A stretch of 64,000 bases of DNA, taken from assembly GCA_963834825.1 (NCBI GenBank), contig CAWICZ010000010.1, positions 62,001 to 126,000 of the forward strand. Direction: 5' to 3'. Made by a program: the position numbers and the translations under genes. This DNA is from JACDAN01 sp963834825. Its GTDB lineage: Bacteria > Actinomycetota > Thermoleophilia > Gaiellales > Gaiellaceae. The number at the start of each line of letters is the position of its first letter. Position 1 is the first letter of the stretch. The notes under the pieces were generated by a model. It was not told where the DNA came from. It worked only from the letters and a program-made list of their open reading frames with translations, and did not search any database. Of the stretch, positions 24,498 to 33,950 are shown one piece after another.

Positions 24498-25718
24498 ATG
24501 AGCAGCACCCAGGTAACCGTCGAAGACGCTACCGAGATCCGCTCCTTCCGCGTCGATGTGCCGGAAGAGCAACTGGTCGACCTCCGCCGACGCATCGCGG
24601 CGACCCGATGGCCCGAGAGTGAGACCGTCGCGGATCAGTCCCAGGGCGTCCCGCTCGACATGATCCAGAAGCTCGCGCGCCACTGGATGACCGACTACGA
24701 CTGGCGCACGTGCGAGGCGAGCTTGAACGCGCTACCGCAGTTCATCACCGAGATCGACGGGCTCGACATTCACTTCATTCACGTTCGCTCGAAGCATGAA
24801 GACGCGCTGCCGCTCATCGTCAATCACGGCTGGCCCGGCTCGATCATCGAGCAGCTGAAGATCATCGACCGACTGACCGATCCCACGGCGCACGGTGGCG
24901 ATGCGGAGGACGCGTTCCATGTGGTGATCCCGTCGATGCCGGGCTACGGGTTCTCTGGGAAGCCGACGAGCACCGGTTGGGGCACCGAGCGCATGGCTCG
25001 GGCCTGGGCAGAGCTGATGGAGCGTCTCGGCTACAGCAGCTACGTCGCCCAGGGCGGCGACTGGGGCGCGTTCGTCGTCGACCAGATGGGCTTGCAGGCA
25101 CCTGCGGAATTGCTCGCCATCCACACGAACATGCCTGGCACGGTTCCGGATGACGTCGACAAGGCTTCCCTGGCCGGCGAGCCGCCACCGGCCGGTCTCT
25201 CAGCTGAGGAACGACGCGCCTACGAGCAGCTGATCAGAACCTACAAGCAAGTCGAGTACGCCGGGATGATGGCGGCGCGGCCGCAAACCTTGTATGGCAT
25301 CGCGGACTCACCTGTCGGCCTGGCCGCCTGGCTGCTCGACCACAACGATGCCGACGGCCAGCCGGCCGCAGCAGTCGTCGAGGCGCTGGACCGGGCCACG
25401 AGCGCCACGGGCGAACTCACGCGTGACGAGGTCCTCGACAACATCACGCTCTACTGGCTGACGAACACCGGGGTCTCTGCGTCTCGCCTTTACTGGGAGT
25501 ACAAGGGCGGCTTCTTCAACGCGAAGGGCGTGTCCATCCCCGTCGCTGTGACCGTCTTTCCCGGCGAGCAGTATCAGGCACCGCGCAGCTGGGCCGAGCA
25601 GGCCTACCCCAACCTCATCTACTTCAACGAAGTCGACAGGGGCGGTCACTTCGCCGCCTGGGAGCAGCCGCAGCTCTTCAGCGAGGAGCTCCGCGCGGCG
25701 TTCCGCTCACTGCGTTAG
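24498..25718 (+). CDS. Epoxide hydrolase 1 (EHN type)
   Basis: A 406-residue alpha/beta hydrolase opening an epoxide to a diol. An EHN N-terminal domain (about 12-125) contains FRVDVPEEQLVDLRRRIAAT and ALPQFITEIDGLDIHFIH. The oxyanion motif HGWPG is at 110-114 and the nucleophile Asp188 sits in GGDWG. The catalytic His is in the C-terminal GGHFAAWE. It is the first of three consecutive epoxide hydrolases; the next gene begins 14 bases after its stop behind AAAGGAGG. It is the most diverged of the three, which suggests a different substrate. Confidence 0.9.
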   Translation: MSSTQVTVEDATEIRSFRVDVPEEQLVDLRRRIAATRWPESETVADQSQGVPLDMIQKLARHWMTDYDWRTCEASLNALPQFITEIDGLDIHFIHVRSKHEDALPLIVNHGWPGSIIEQLKIIDRLTDPTAHGGDAEDAFHVVIPSMPGYGFSGKPTSTGWGTERMARAWAELMERLGYSSYVAQGGDWGAFVVDQMGLQAPAELLAIHTNMPGTVPDDVDKASLAGEPPPAGLSAEERRAYEQLIRTYKQVEYAGMMAARPQTLYGIADSPVGLAAWLLDHNDADGQPAAAVVEALDRATSATGELTRDEVLDNITLYWLTNTGVSASRLYWEYKGGFFNAKGVSIPVAVTVFPGEQYQAPRSWAEQAYPNLIYFNEVDRGGHFAAWEQPQLFSEELRAAFRSLR

Positions 25719-25732
25719 CAAAGGAGGACGTC

Positions 25733-26936
25733 ATGAGTAGCACGGTCGAGACCGCAACCGAGATCCGGACCTTCGAACTCGAAATTCCAGAGGAGCAGAT
25801 TGACGACTTGCGCCGGCGGATCGCGGCGACGCGCTGGCCCAGCAAGGAGCTCGTCGCGGATCGGTCGCAGGGCGTCCAGCTGGCGACGCTGCAGGAGCTC
25901 GCGCAATACTGGGTCGGCGACTACGACTTCGGGAGGCTCGAAGCGAGACTGAACGCGCTCCCGCAGTTCACGACCGAGATCGACGGGGTCGAGATCCACT
26001 TCATCCACGTGCGCTCTGAGCACGAGGACGCGTTGCCGCTGATCATGACGCACGGCTGGCCCGGCTCGGTCATCGAGCTGCTCGAGACCATCGGCCCGCT
26101 GACCGACCCGACCGCTCACGGCGGCACCCCCGGGGACGCATTCCACCTGGTGCTGCCGTCCTTGCCTGGCTACGGCTTCTCGGGCGAGCCGACCGAGCTC
26201 GGCTGGGACGCCGACCGCATCGCACGCGCGTGGGCGGAGCTGATGGACCGCCTCGGCTACACGCGCTACGTCGCCCAGGGGGGCGACGTGGGCGCCTACG
26301 TCACCGACGCGATGGGCCGCCAAGCGCCCGAGGGGCTGCTCGGCATCCACCTCAACGTGCTCACCGCGGCGGTCGCTCTCAAGGACCAACTGCCGGCGGA
26401 GTCCGAGCAGGAACGCGCGGCGCACGACGCGCTCGACCACGTTCTTGACGGACGGCTTCGCCATCGTCCTGGAGCAGTCCACCCGGCCGCAGACGATCGG
26501 CTACTCCCTGCTGGATTCACCCGTCGGGCTGGCGGCCTGGATGCTCGACCACGACACGGACAGCTACTACAAGTTCTCCCGCGCATTCGTCGACGGCGAG
26601 CCCGCGGGCAACCTCACCCGGGACAACATCGTCGACGACATCACGCTGTACTGGCTGACGGGCACCGGCGCCTCGGCCGCCCGGTGGTACTGGGAGTTCG
26701 GACGGGCCCAGGCCGCAGCCGCTGCGTCCGGCCAGGCTCCGCCGCCGGTCGCGGTTCCGGTCGGCTACACGAACTTCCCCGGCGAGGTCTTCCCTGCCCC
26801 GCGCAGCTGGGTCGAGGTGGTTTTCCCCGGCCTCGCCTACTTCAACGAGCCCGACAGGGGCGGCCACTTCGCCGCCTGGGAGGAGCCCGAGCTCTTCACG
26901 ACCGAGGTGCGGGCTGCGTTCCGCTCGCTGCGATAG
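25733..26936 (+). CDS. Epoxide hydrolase 2, one frameshift
   Basis: The same architecture as its neighbours: EHN domain, HGWPGS, nucleophile Asp185 in GGDVG, terminal GGHFAAWEEPELF. The frame breaks at 26441. Removing one G there turns the junction into DHFLTDGFAIVLEQSTRPQT, which aligns with the third copy. It is clearly closest to epoxide hydrolase 3, so the two arose by tandem duplication. GGDVG replaces the more usual GGDWG. If the extra base is real the protein is inactive, since the catalytic His would be lost. Confidence 0.8.
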
Positions 26937-26950
26937 CAAAGGAGGAAGTT

Positions 26951-28153
26951 ATGAGCACTGCTGTCGACACAACCACGGATATCCGCACCTTCCGCATCGA
27001 CATCGCGGACGAGCAGATCGACGACCTCCGCCGGCGCATCGCCGCGACGCGGTGGCCGAGCAAGGAGCTCGTCGAGGATCGCTCCCAGGGCGTGCAGCTC
27101 GCTACGACCAAGGAGCTCGCCCGGTACTGGACGGAGGACTACGACTTCGGCCGGGTCGCGGCGAGGCTGAACGCGCTCCCGCAGTTCACGACCGAGATCG
27201 ACGGGGTCGAGATCCACTTCATCCACGTGAGGTCGCCGCACGAGAACGCGTTGCCGCTGATTATGACGCACGGCTGGCCCGGCTCGGTCATCGAGCTGCT
27301 CGAGACCGTCGGCCCGCTCACCGACCCGACCGCGCATGGTGGACGCGCCGAGGACGCGTTCCACCTCGTGCTGCCGTCCCTGCCCGGCTACGGCTTCTCC
27401 GGCGAGCCGGCCGAGCTTGGCTGGAACGTCGGCCGCGTCGCGCAGGCCTGGGCGGAGCTGATGCACCGCCTCGGCTACACCCGTTATGTCGCCCAGGGCG
27501 GCGACGTGGGCGCCGCCGTCACCGACGCGATGGGACGGCAGGCACCCGAGGGCCTGCTCGGCATCCACACGAACTTGCTCGTGACGGTGCTGGCCGGCCC
27601 CCAGCCGGCGGAGTCCGAGCAGGAACGCGCGGCGGCGGACCAGCTCGCCACATTCAGGGAGAGCGGCTTCGGCTACTTCCTGGAGATGGCTACGCGGCCG
27701 CAGACGATCGGCTACGCCCTGCTGGATTCACCCGTCGCCCTCGCGGCCTGGATGCTCGACCACGACACCGACAGCTACAACAAGATCTCCCGCGCCTTCG
27801 TCGACGGCGAGCCCGCGGGCAATCTCACCCGGGACCACATCGTCGACAACATCACGCTGTACTGGCTGACGGGCACCGGGGCTTCGGCGGCTCGGTCGTA
27901 CTGGGAGGACGGACAAGCCCTGGCTCAAGCACGCGCGTCCGGCCAGGCTCCTCCGGGGGTCTCGCTCCCGGTCGGCTTCACCACCTTCCCCGGCGAGATC
28001 TGGCGGACTCCGCGTAGCTGGGTGGAGAACTCGTACCCCAACGTCACCTACTTCAACGAGGTCGACAAGGGCGGCCATTTCGCCGCCTGGGAAGAGCCGG
28101 AGCTCTTCTCCACCGAGGTGCGCGCCGCCTTCAGGTCACTGCGTTTTTCGTGA
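26951..28153 (+). CDS. Epoxide hydrolase 3 (EHN type)
   Basis: An intact 400-residue enzyme. The EHN domain comes first, with HGWPGS at 108-113. The nucleophile Asp185 lies in GGDVG, and ring-opening tyrosines are expected in the FPGEIWRTPRSW and lid regions. The catalytic His is in GGHFAAWEEPELFS. The ribosome site GGAGGAAGTT and the leader TAGCAAAGGAGGA are shared with copy 2. The stop overlaps the start of the thioredoxin-like gene (GTGA at 28150-28153), showing translational coupling. Confidence 0.9.
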   Translation: MSTAVDTTTDIRTFRIDIADEQIDDLRRRIAATRWPSKELVEDRSQGVQLATTKELARYWTEDYDFGRVAARLNALPQFTTEIDGVEIHFIHVRSPHENALPLIMTHGWPGSVIELLETVGPLTDPTAHGGRAEDAFHLVLPSLPGYGFSGEPAELGWNVGRVAQAWAELMHRLGYTRYVAQGGDVGAAVTDAMGRQAPEGLLGIHTNLLVTVLAGPQPAESEQERAAADQLATFRESGFGYFLEMATRPQTIGYALLDSPVALAAWMLDHDTDSYNKISRAFVDGEPAGNLTRDHIVDNITLYWLTGTGASAARSYWEDGQALAQARASGQAPPGVSLPVGFTTFPGEIWRTPRSWVENSYPNVTYFNEVDKGGHFAAWEEPELFSTEVRAAFRSLRFS

Positions 28154-29127
28154 GCGACTTGCCCGTCGAGGGTCACCTGCCCGGCTTCGACGGTGCGACC
28201 GGGTGGCTGAACTCCCCGCCGCTCACCGCGGCTGGCCTCCAGGGAAAGGTCGTCCTGACCGACTTCTGGACCTACACCTGCATCAACTGGCTCCGCACGC
28301 TGGGCTATGTCCGTGCCTGGGCCGAGAAGTACGAGGATCAGGGCCTCGTCGTGGTGGGCGTCCACACGCCGGAGTTCCCGTTCGAGCGCGACGTCGACAA
28401 CGTTCGCCAGGCCGCGAAGGACATGCGGGTGGAGTATCCGATCGCGCTCGACCCCGACTACGCGGTTTGGCGCGCTTTCGACAACCACTACTGGCCGGCC
28501 GTCTACATCGCCGACGCGGAAGGACGAATCCGGCACCACCAGTTCGGCGAGGGTGGTTACGCAGAGTGCGAACGGGTCATTCAGCAGTTGCTGCGCGAAG
28601 CCGGCCGCGACGGCGTCGGCGACGACCTCGTCTCCGTCGCCGACGATGGCTTGGAGGCTCAAGCCGACTGGGCGAGCCTGGAGTCGCCCGAGACGTACCT
28701 GGGTTACGAGCAAGCGCAGAACTTCGCGTCCCCGGGTGGTGCCGAGCTCGACCGATCTCACGCCTATGCCGCGCCGGGTTCCTTGAGGCTCAACCAGTGG
28801 GCGCTGTCGGGTGACTGGACCGTCGAGAGAGGGGCGGCCGTGCTGAGCCGAGCCGACGGGGGGATCGCGTTCCGCTTCCACGCCAGGGACGTCCATCTCG
28901 TCATGGGACCGCCGTCGCGAGACACGTCCGTGCCCTTCCGCGTGCTCGTCGATGGGGAACCCCCCGGCACCGCCCACGGCCTCGACGTCGACGAACAGGG
29001 TCACGGAACGGTGGACCAGCAACGGCTCTATCAGCTGATTCGCGAACAGCGGTCGATCGCCGACCGCACCTTCGAGATCACCTTCCTCGAGCCGGGTGTC
29101 GAGGCCTACGCGTTCACGTTCGGCTAG
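28150..29127 (+). CDS. DipZ-like thioredoxin-fold protein
   Basis: A 325-residue protein without membrane segments. Residues 8-155 are a thioredoxin/AhpC-like fold with DFWTYTCINWLRTLGYVRAW. Cys44 is kept, but the second Cys of the usual C-x-x-C is Trp47. Residues 170-325 match the C-terminal beta domain found after the redoxin in DipZ proteins (ETYLGYEQAQNFASPGG, WALSGDWTVE). It overlaps epoxide hydrolase 3 by four bases. With one Cys it could act as a peroxidase- or glutaredoxin-like partner rather than a disulfide exchanger; this is inference. Confidence 0.8.
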   Translation: MSDLPVEGHLPGFDGATGWLNSPPLTAAGLQGKVVLTDFWTYTCINWLRTLGYVRAWAEKYEDQGLVVVGVHTPEFPFERDVDNVRQAAKDMRVEYPIALDPDYAVWRAFDNHYWPAVYIADAEGRIRHHQFGEGGYAECERVIQQLLREAGRDGVGDDLVSVADDGLEAQADWASLESPETYLGYEQAQNFASPGGAELDRSHAYAAPGSLRLNQWALSGDWTVERGAAVLSRADGGIAFRFHARDVHLVMGPPSRDTSVPFRVLVDGEPPGTAHGLDVDEQGHGTVDQQRLYQLIREQRSIADRTFEITFLEPGVEAYAFTFG

Positions 29128-29183
29128 GGAGATACGAGCAGCCGCGAAAATGACGCCGCCGACTCCCGGCGGGCTCAAAGGTC

Positions 29184-30222
29184 ATGAGCACTGACTCCTT
29201 CAGGTCGTTGATGACGATTCCGGTCGTCGGCGCGCCGTTGTCAGGAGGCCCGTCGACGCCGGAGCTCGCGGCAGCAGTATCCGAGGCCGGCGGCTTCGGT
29301 TTCATCGCCGCCGGTTACAAGACGGTCGACGAGGTCCGTCGGGAGATCGAGCAGGTGCGGGCGACAACCCAGCGGCCGTTCGGCGTCAACCTCTTCTTCC
29401 CGACGCAGCTGGCGGCAGACGAGGCAGCGGTTGACCGAGTACACAGAGAGGCTCGCCGGAGAGGCCGAACGCTACGGCGTCCCGTGCGGAAAACCGCGCT
29501 GGAGCGACGACGACTGGGAGGGAAAGCTCGAGCTCGTCGCGCGCGAGAGGCCGGCTGTCGCCTCGTTCACCTTCGGTTGCCCCGACCGCGCGATCGTCGC
29601 GCGCCTACAAGCCAACGGAACTGCTGTCTGGTGCACGGTCACGCGACCTACGGAGGCGAAGGTCGCGGCCGCAGCCGGCGTCGACGCGCTCGTCGTCCAG
29701 GGATCAGAGGCGGGCGGTCACCAAGCCTCGTTCGACGACACCGACGCGGCGCCCGTCGACCTCCTCCCCCTGCTCCAGCTCGTGCGCGACGCGACCGATC
29801 TGCCGCTCGTCGGCGCGGGCGGGATCGCCAACGGCGAGGGAGTCGCCCGCGTGATCGCGGCGGGCGCGTCGGCGGCGCAGATCGGGAGCGGTCTGATGCT
29901 GACACCGGAGGCCGGAACCAGCGCGCCGCACCGCGCGGCGTTCGCCGGCGATGCGCCGACCGCGCTGACACGCGCCTTCACGGGCCGCCGCGCCCGGGGG
30001 ATCGTCAACCGGTTCATGCGCGACCACGACGCCGCGGCGCCGAAGGCATACCCGCACATCCACTACGTGACCGCGCCGCTTCGCGCAGCGGCGCGCGCCG
30101 CCGGAGACGCCGATGGAATCAACCTGTGGGCCGGGCAGGCGTACCCGCTGGCCGAGGCCGCGCCTGCCGCAGATCTCGTCGCACGCTGGGGCGCGGAAGC
30201 AGGCGCGGCACTTCAACGATGA
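29184..30222 (+). CDS. Nitronate monooxygenase family, one frameshift
   Basis: An FMN-dependent TIM-barrel oxidase of the NPD/2-nitropropane dioxygenase family. The first frame carries the N-terminal IPVVGAPLSGGPSTPELAAA and GFGFIAAGYKT...PFGVNLFFP. An extra G near 29424 shifts the frame; the rest runs from LTEYTERLAGEAERYGVP through the catalytic His region VVQGSEAGGHQASFDD and the phosphate-binding LVGAGGIANG. Members oxidise nitronates, enoyl compounds or propionate 3-nitronate. It follows the epoxide hydrolase/thioredoxin operon by 56 bases and may be co-transcribed. Confidence 0.8.
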
Positions 30223-30237
30223 GACGCGCTCGTCCGC

Positions 30238-31292
30238 CTAGCCGACGTTCAGGCGCTCCTCGGCAAGAACATCGGCGGCTGCCGCTGTCGAGATGCCTTG
30301 CCCGTCGGCCCGCTCGTAGATCTGCCGTAGCGTCTCGCCGATCCGCGCCAGCGCCGTGTCCAGCTCGGATCTGCGTCCAGCCGAGCTGCTCGAGACCGAC
30401 GATCGCGATCGCGCCGCCAGCGTTGATGACGTAGTCCGGCGCATAGAGGATCCCACGCGCGTGCAGCAGTTCGGCTGCTTCCGGCTCTGCCAGCTGGTTG
30501 TTCGCCGAACCGGCGACGATCCGGCAACGAAGCCGGGGCACGGTGTCCACGCTCAGGACACCGCCGACCGCACAGGGCGCGTAGACGTCGCAGTCGGTCT
30601 CGAAGAGTTGGTCGACGGGCAATGCCGCGCCGCCCACGCGCGCGGCAACGGCGTCGGCGCGCTCTGGATCGATGTCGGCAACCAGGACCGTGGCACCGGC
30701 GTTCGCCTAGCTGGTCTGCGAGCGGCGAGCCGACCCCGCCAGCACCCTGGACGAGGACACTTCGCCCTTCGAGGTCATCGGATCCGAACACGTGCGCAAG
30801 GCTGACGCGGATGCCGTGGTAGACGCCAACCGCAGTCGGCACGGCAGGACTCCCCGAGCCGCCGGCCTCGACCGATCGACCATAGACGTACTCGGTTCGC
30901 TCGCCGATGACGTCCATGTCCGCCTCACCGGTGTTCATGTCCGAGCTCGTCCGGTAGCTGCCGCCCAACGATGCGACGAGATCGGCATAGCGCAGGAGCA
31001 ACCCGCGACGCTCCTCCCCGCTCGGGATCTCCGGAACCGCGAGTACCGCCTTGCCGCCGCCGAACGGAAGTCCTGCGACCGCCAGCTTCCGCGTCATCCC
31101 GGCCGACAGGCGCATCGCATCCAGCAGCCCTTCAGCCGGCGTCTCGTACACCCGCATGCGCGTGCCGCCTCCCGCGGGACCGAGGCGCGTCGAATGGAGG
31201 CAGACGAAGATCCATGCACCGCTCTCCCGGTCGCGCTGTATGACCGCCGTTTCCCCGTCCCAGGTCTCGAGCAGCTCTTCGAACGTCGGCAC
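30238..31292 (-). CDS. Leu/Phe/Val dehydrogenase, two frameshifts
   Basis: An NAD-dependent branched-chain amino acid dehydrogenase. The N-terminal part is intact, with the catalytic region MTRKLAVAGLPFGGGKAVL (Lys69 and Lys81) and the dinucleotide motif GAGGVGSPLADQL. One extra G near 30711 shifts the frame; the protein resumes as ANAGATVLVADIDPERADAV. A second extra base near 30370 precedes ELDTALARIGETLRQIYERA and the end at 30238. Both shifts disappear on removal of one base. It deaminates leucine-type amino acids reversibly. Divergent from the SDR operon. Confidence 0.8.
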
Positions 31293-31353
31293 GCGGCTTC
31301 GATTCGATCACAAGCATCGCTTGACCGGCGCCAGCAGCCGATATCTTAGTTAT

Positions 31354-31368
31354 ATTCAGATTCTGAAT
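31354..31368. promoter_or_regulatory. Candidate TetR operator
   Basis: ATTCAGA-T-TCTGAAT, a perfect 15-bp inverted repeat in an AT-rich stretch 33 bases before the SDR start. The TetR regulator is encoded by the second gene of that operon, so autoregulation through this site is likely. Confidence 0.6.
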
Positions 31369-31400
31369 GGCTATCAGTTCAAACTCGAAGGGCAGCCGCG

Positions 31401-32357
31401 ATGAGCCCGCGTGACGTTGCGGATGCACCATGGACGGCCGCCGATGTCGCCGACCTGTCGGGGCGGACTGCTGTTGTGACCGGCGCCAGTAGCGGCCTGG
31501 GCCTGGAGACCGCCAAGGTTCTCGCCGGACGCGGCGCAACGGTCGTCCTCGCGTGCCGCGACCTGGCCAGAGCCGAGCGGGCGGCGGCCCGGATCCGTGC
31601 CGACGCGGGTCGAGCGGACCTCCAGGTCGTGCGGCTCGACCTTGCTTCACTCGCGTCCGTTCGCGAGGCCGCCGAAGAGATCCGCTCCAGCCACGCCCGG
31701 CTCGACCTGCTGATCAACAACGCCGGCGTGATGCAAGTGCCCGACCAGCGCACCGAGGACGGGTTCGAGCTCACGCTCGCCTCCAACCATCTCGGTCACT
31801 TCGCCCTCACCGGACTGCTGTTGGACACGTTGCTCGCGACCGCCGGCTCGCGGATCGTGACGGTCAGCAGCATCGCCCATCGCCGCGGCCGTATCCGCTT
31901 CGACGACCTCCAATCAGACGAGAGCTACGACGCCTCAGCCGCCTATGCGCAGTCGAAGCTCGCGAACCTCCTCTTCGCCTACGAGCTGGACCGCCGCTTC
32001 GAAAACGCCGGCGCCGGCGCGACCTCGCTCGCGGCCCATCCAGGCAACGCCCGAACCGGCCTCTGGCGCACGAGCTCGAGCTTCGAGCGGGCGCTGATCA
32101 GCTCCCGCTTGCGCGTCCTCAACTTCTGGCTCGTGCAAAGCGCCGAGGCCGGCGCGCTGCCGACACTGCGGGCCGCGGCCGACCCGTCCGCCGAGGGCGG
32201 CGACTACTACGGCCCCGCAGGCCCGTTCCAGTTCGCCGGTCACCCGGTCCGCGTGGACTCGAGCGCTCGCTCTCACGACGCGGCTGCCCAACGACGGCTC
32301 TGGGACGTCTCCGAGCAGCTGACCGGCGTCCACTACGAGATCCCGGGGTTCAGTTGA
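31401..32357 (+). CDS. Short-chain dehydrogenase (retinol DH-like)
   Basis: A 318-residue classical SDR. The NAD(P) motif TGASSGLG is at 27-34, NNAG at 106-109 and the catalytic Ser157, Tyr182 and Lys186 (SAAYAQSKLANLLFA). Length and the YAQSKLAN context resemble WW-domain or retinol dehydrogenase-like SDRs that oxidise alcohols or reduce ketones. The stop overlaps the start of the TetR gene, so the pair is one operon. The operator-like repeat at 31354 lies just upstream. Confidence 0.9.
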   Translation: MSPRDVADAPWTAADVADLSGRTAVVTGASSGLGLETAKVLAGRGATVVLACRDLARAERAAARIRADAGRADLQVVRLDLASLASVREAAEEIRSSHARLDLLINNAGVMQVPDQRTEDGFELTLASNHLGHFALTGLLLDTLLATAGSRIVTVSSIAHRRGRIRFDDLQSDESYDASAAYAQSKLANLLFAYELDRRFENAGAGATSLAAHPGNARTGLWRTSSSFERALISSRLRVLNFWLVQSAEAGALPTLRAAADPSAEGGDYYGPAGPFQFAGHPVRVDSSARSHDAAAQRRLWDVSEQLTGVHYEIPGFS

Positions 32358-32965
32358 CGCCGAAGACCAAGAGCGGCCGCTACCACCACGGGGACCTGAG
32401 GGCGGCGCTGATCGACACCGCGACTGAGCTCGTCGCGGAGCGTGGTGTTCGCAACTTCTCTCTCGCCGAGGCCAGCCGGCGCCTCGGCGTCGCCGTCAGC
32501 GCTCCCTACGCGCATTTTCCCGACCGCGACCACCTTCTTGCCGCGGTCTCGGTGCACGCTTACGAGCTCTTCCACGCCGAGCTCGCGCCCGAGCTGAAGC
32601 GGCTCGAGGAGCCTGCCGACCGCCTCGCTGCCATCGCTGGTGCGTACGTCCGCTTCGCCGGAACCCACCGGCCGCTCTTCGAGCTGCTCGTCGAGGGCGG
32701 GCTCGACAAGAGCCGGCATCCCGAGATCGAGGCGGCCGAGAAGCCGATCGACGACGCTTTCCGAAGCTGCGTCCGCGCCCTCTCAGACGCCGGCGAGCCC
32801 CAATCCGACGACCTGGCGACGGCCGTCGAAGCAACCGCGCACGGCCATGCGCTCCTGCTCCTCGACGGCCACTTCGGCCGCGCAGACGACGCCGTCGAGC
32901 TCGCGGCCGAACGAGCGGCCCGGGCAACGCTGGCGCTCGTCGAAAGCCGCCATCTGCTCAGGTGA
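32354..32965 (+). CDS. TetR-family regulator
   Basis: A 203-residue repressor. Its TTG start overlaps the SDR stop (TTGA), and no other start fits the family. The helix-turn-helix occupies about 12-58 (GDLRAALIDTATELVAERGV...LGVAVSAPYAHFPDRDHLLA). The ligand-binding region includes FELLVEGGLDKSRHPEIE. It probably represses the SDR operon in the absence of an inducer. It converges with the quinone reductase gene, overlapping by a few bases. Confidence 0.85.
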   Translation: MTPKTKSGRYHHGDLRAALIDTATELVAERGVRNFSLAEASRRLGVAVSAPYAHFPDRDHLLAAVSVHAYELFHAELAPELKRLEEPADRLAAIAGAYVRFAGTHRPLFELLVEGGLDKSRHPEIEAAEKPIDDAFRSCVRALSDAGEPQSDDLATAVEATAHGHALLLLDGHFGRADDAVELAAERAARATLALVESRHLLR

Positions 32966-33891
32966 CCGGCGCCTCGACCTCTCTCCTCGGCAACCCGGAT
33001 GACAACCTTGCCGCGCTTGCCCGCGGCCAGGCTGCGCTCGAACGCCGCGGGCGCCTCCGAGAGCGGGAAGACGGAGTCGACCGCCGGCCGTAGGAAACCT
33101 TCGTCGACGAGGCGTGCGATCTCGATCAGCTGCTCTCGGTTCGACTCGACGACGAAGTAGGTCGCGTCGATTCCTGTCTCCGTCGACGGAGGCTCTTCGG
33201 CCACCGAGACGAGTCGCCCACCTGGCGCCACCAACGCCGGCGAGCGCTGAAGCAGCTCGCCGCCGACCGTGTCGAAGACGAGGTCGACCGGGGCGAGCTT
33301 TTCCTCGAGACGCTCGCTCCGACCATCGAGCACCTCGTGAGCTCCGTAGGCGCGCGCGGCGTCCATGCCCTCCGGGGACGTGGTGCCGATCACGTGCGCG
33401 CCACGCCACCGTGCGAGCTGTGTGGCGAAGTGTCCGACACCGCCCGCCGCGCCGTGGATCATGACTCGCTGCCCTGCCTCGAGCCGTCCGTGGTCGAAGA
33501 GGCCCTGCCAGGCGCTGAGGGCGGCAAGGGGAATCGCTGCGCTCGCCACGTGGTCGAGCGTCGACGGCTTGGGTGCGAGCAGGCTTGCCGGGACGGCGGC
33601 ATACGTCGCTGCGACACCGTCGCGGTCGAAGTCGGTGAGCGCATAGACCGGCTCGCCGACCGTCACGCTTTCGACGCCGGCAGCCACTGCGGCCACGATC
33701 CCGGAGAGCTCGTACGAGGGGATCGCGGGCAGGCGATCGACGGGCCACTCGAGCTCGTCGCGGGTGATCGCGGCCGCGTGCACCTCGACGAGCGCTTCCC
33801 CCGCGCCTAACTGCGGAGTCTCCAACTCTTCGAGGACCAGCCCATCGAGACCCGGAGCGTGGAGACGAATCGCGCTCATCCTCTCGGCCAT
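32958..33891 (-). CDS. Quinone reductase-like MDR oxidoreductase
   Basis: An NADPH:quinone oxidoreductase of the zinc-free MDR superfamily. The GroES-like domain is first, then the Rossmann motif IHGAAGGVG at 147-153 and the C-terminal SVFPLSEAPAAFERSLAAGK. The raw frame does not stop at the usual GKVVIRVAEE but runs antisense through the TetR gene to 32560. One base less near 32985 gives EVEAPVT and a stop at 32958, matching family length (about 310). I therefore place the end there. Divergent from the MarR gene, its likely regulator. Confidence 0.8.
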
Positions 33892-33896
33892 GAAAC

Positions 33897-33914
33897 TATC
33901 TTACTAGAAAGATA
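33897..33914. promoter_or_regulatory. Candidate MarR operator
   Basis: TATCTTACTAGAAAGATA, an imperfect 18-bp inverted repeat (TATCTT/AAGATA arms) in the 59-base gap between the divergent quinone reductase and MarR genes. This is the expected place for a MarR-type autoregulatory site. Confidence 0.6.
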
Positions 33915-33950
33915 CTTGCAGGTAAGCCAATCCAGGAGTACCCTTGCAGC

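Noticed and set aside
32560..32957. C-terminal 130-residue extension of the quinone reductase, antisense to TetR
   Set aside because: The extension is Ser/Arg-rich shadow of the TetR gene. A one-base correction gives the normal family end at 32958.
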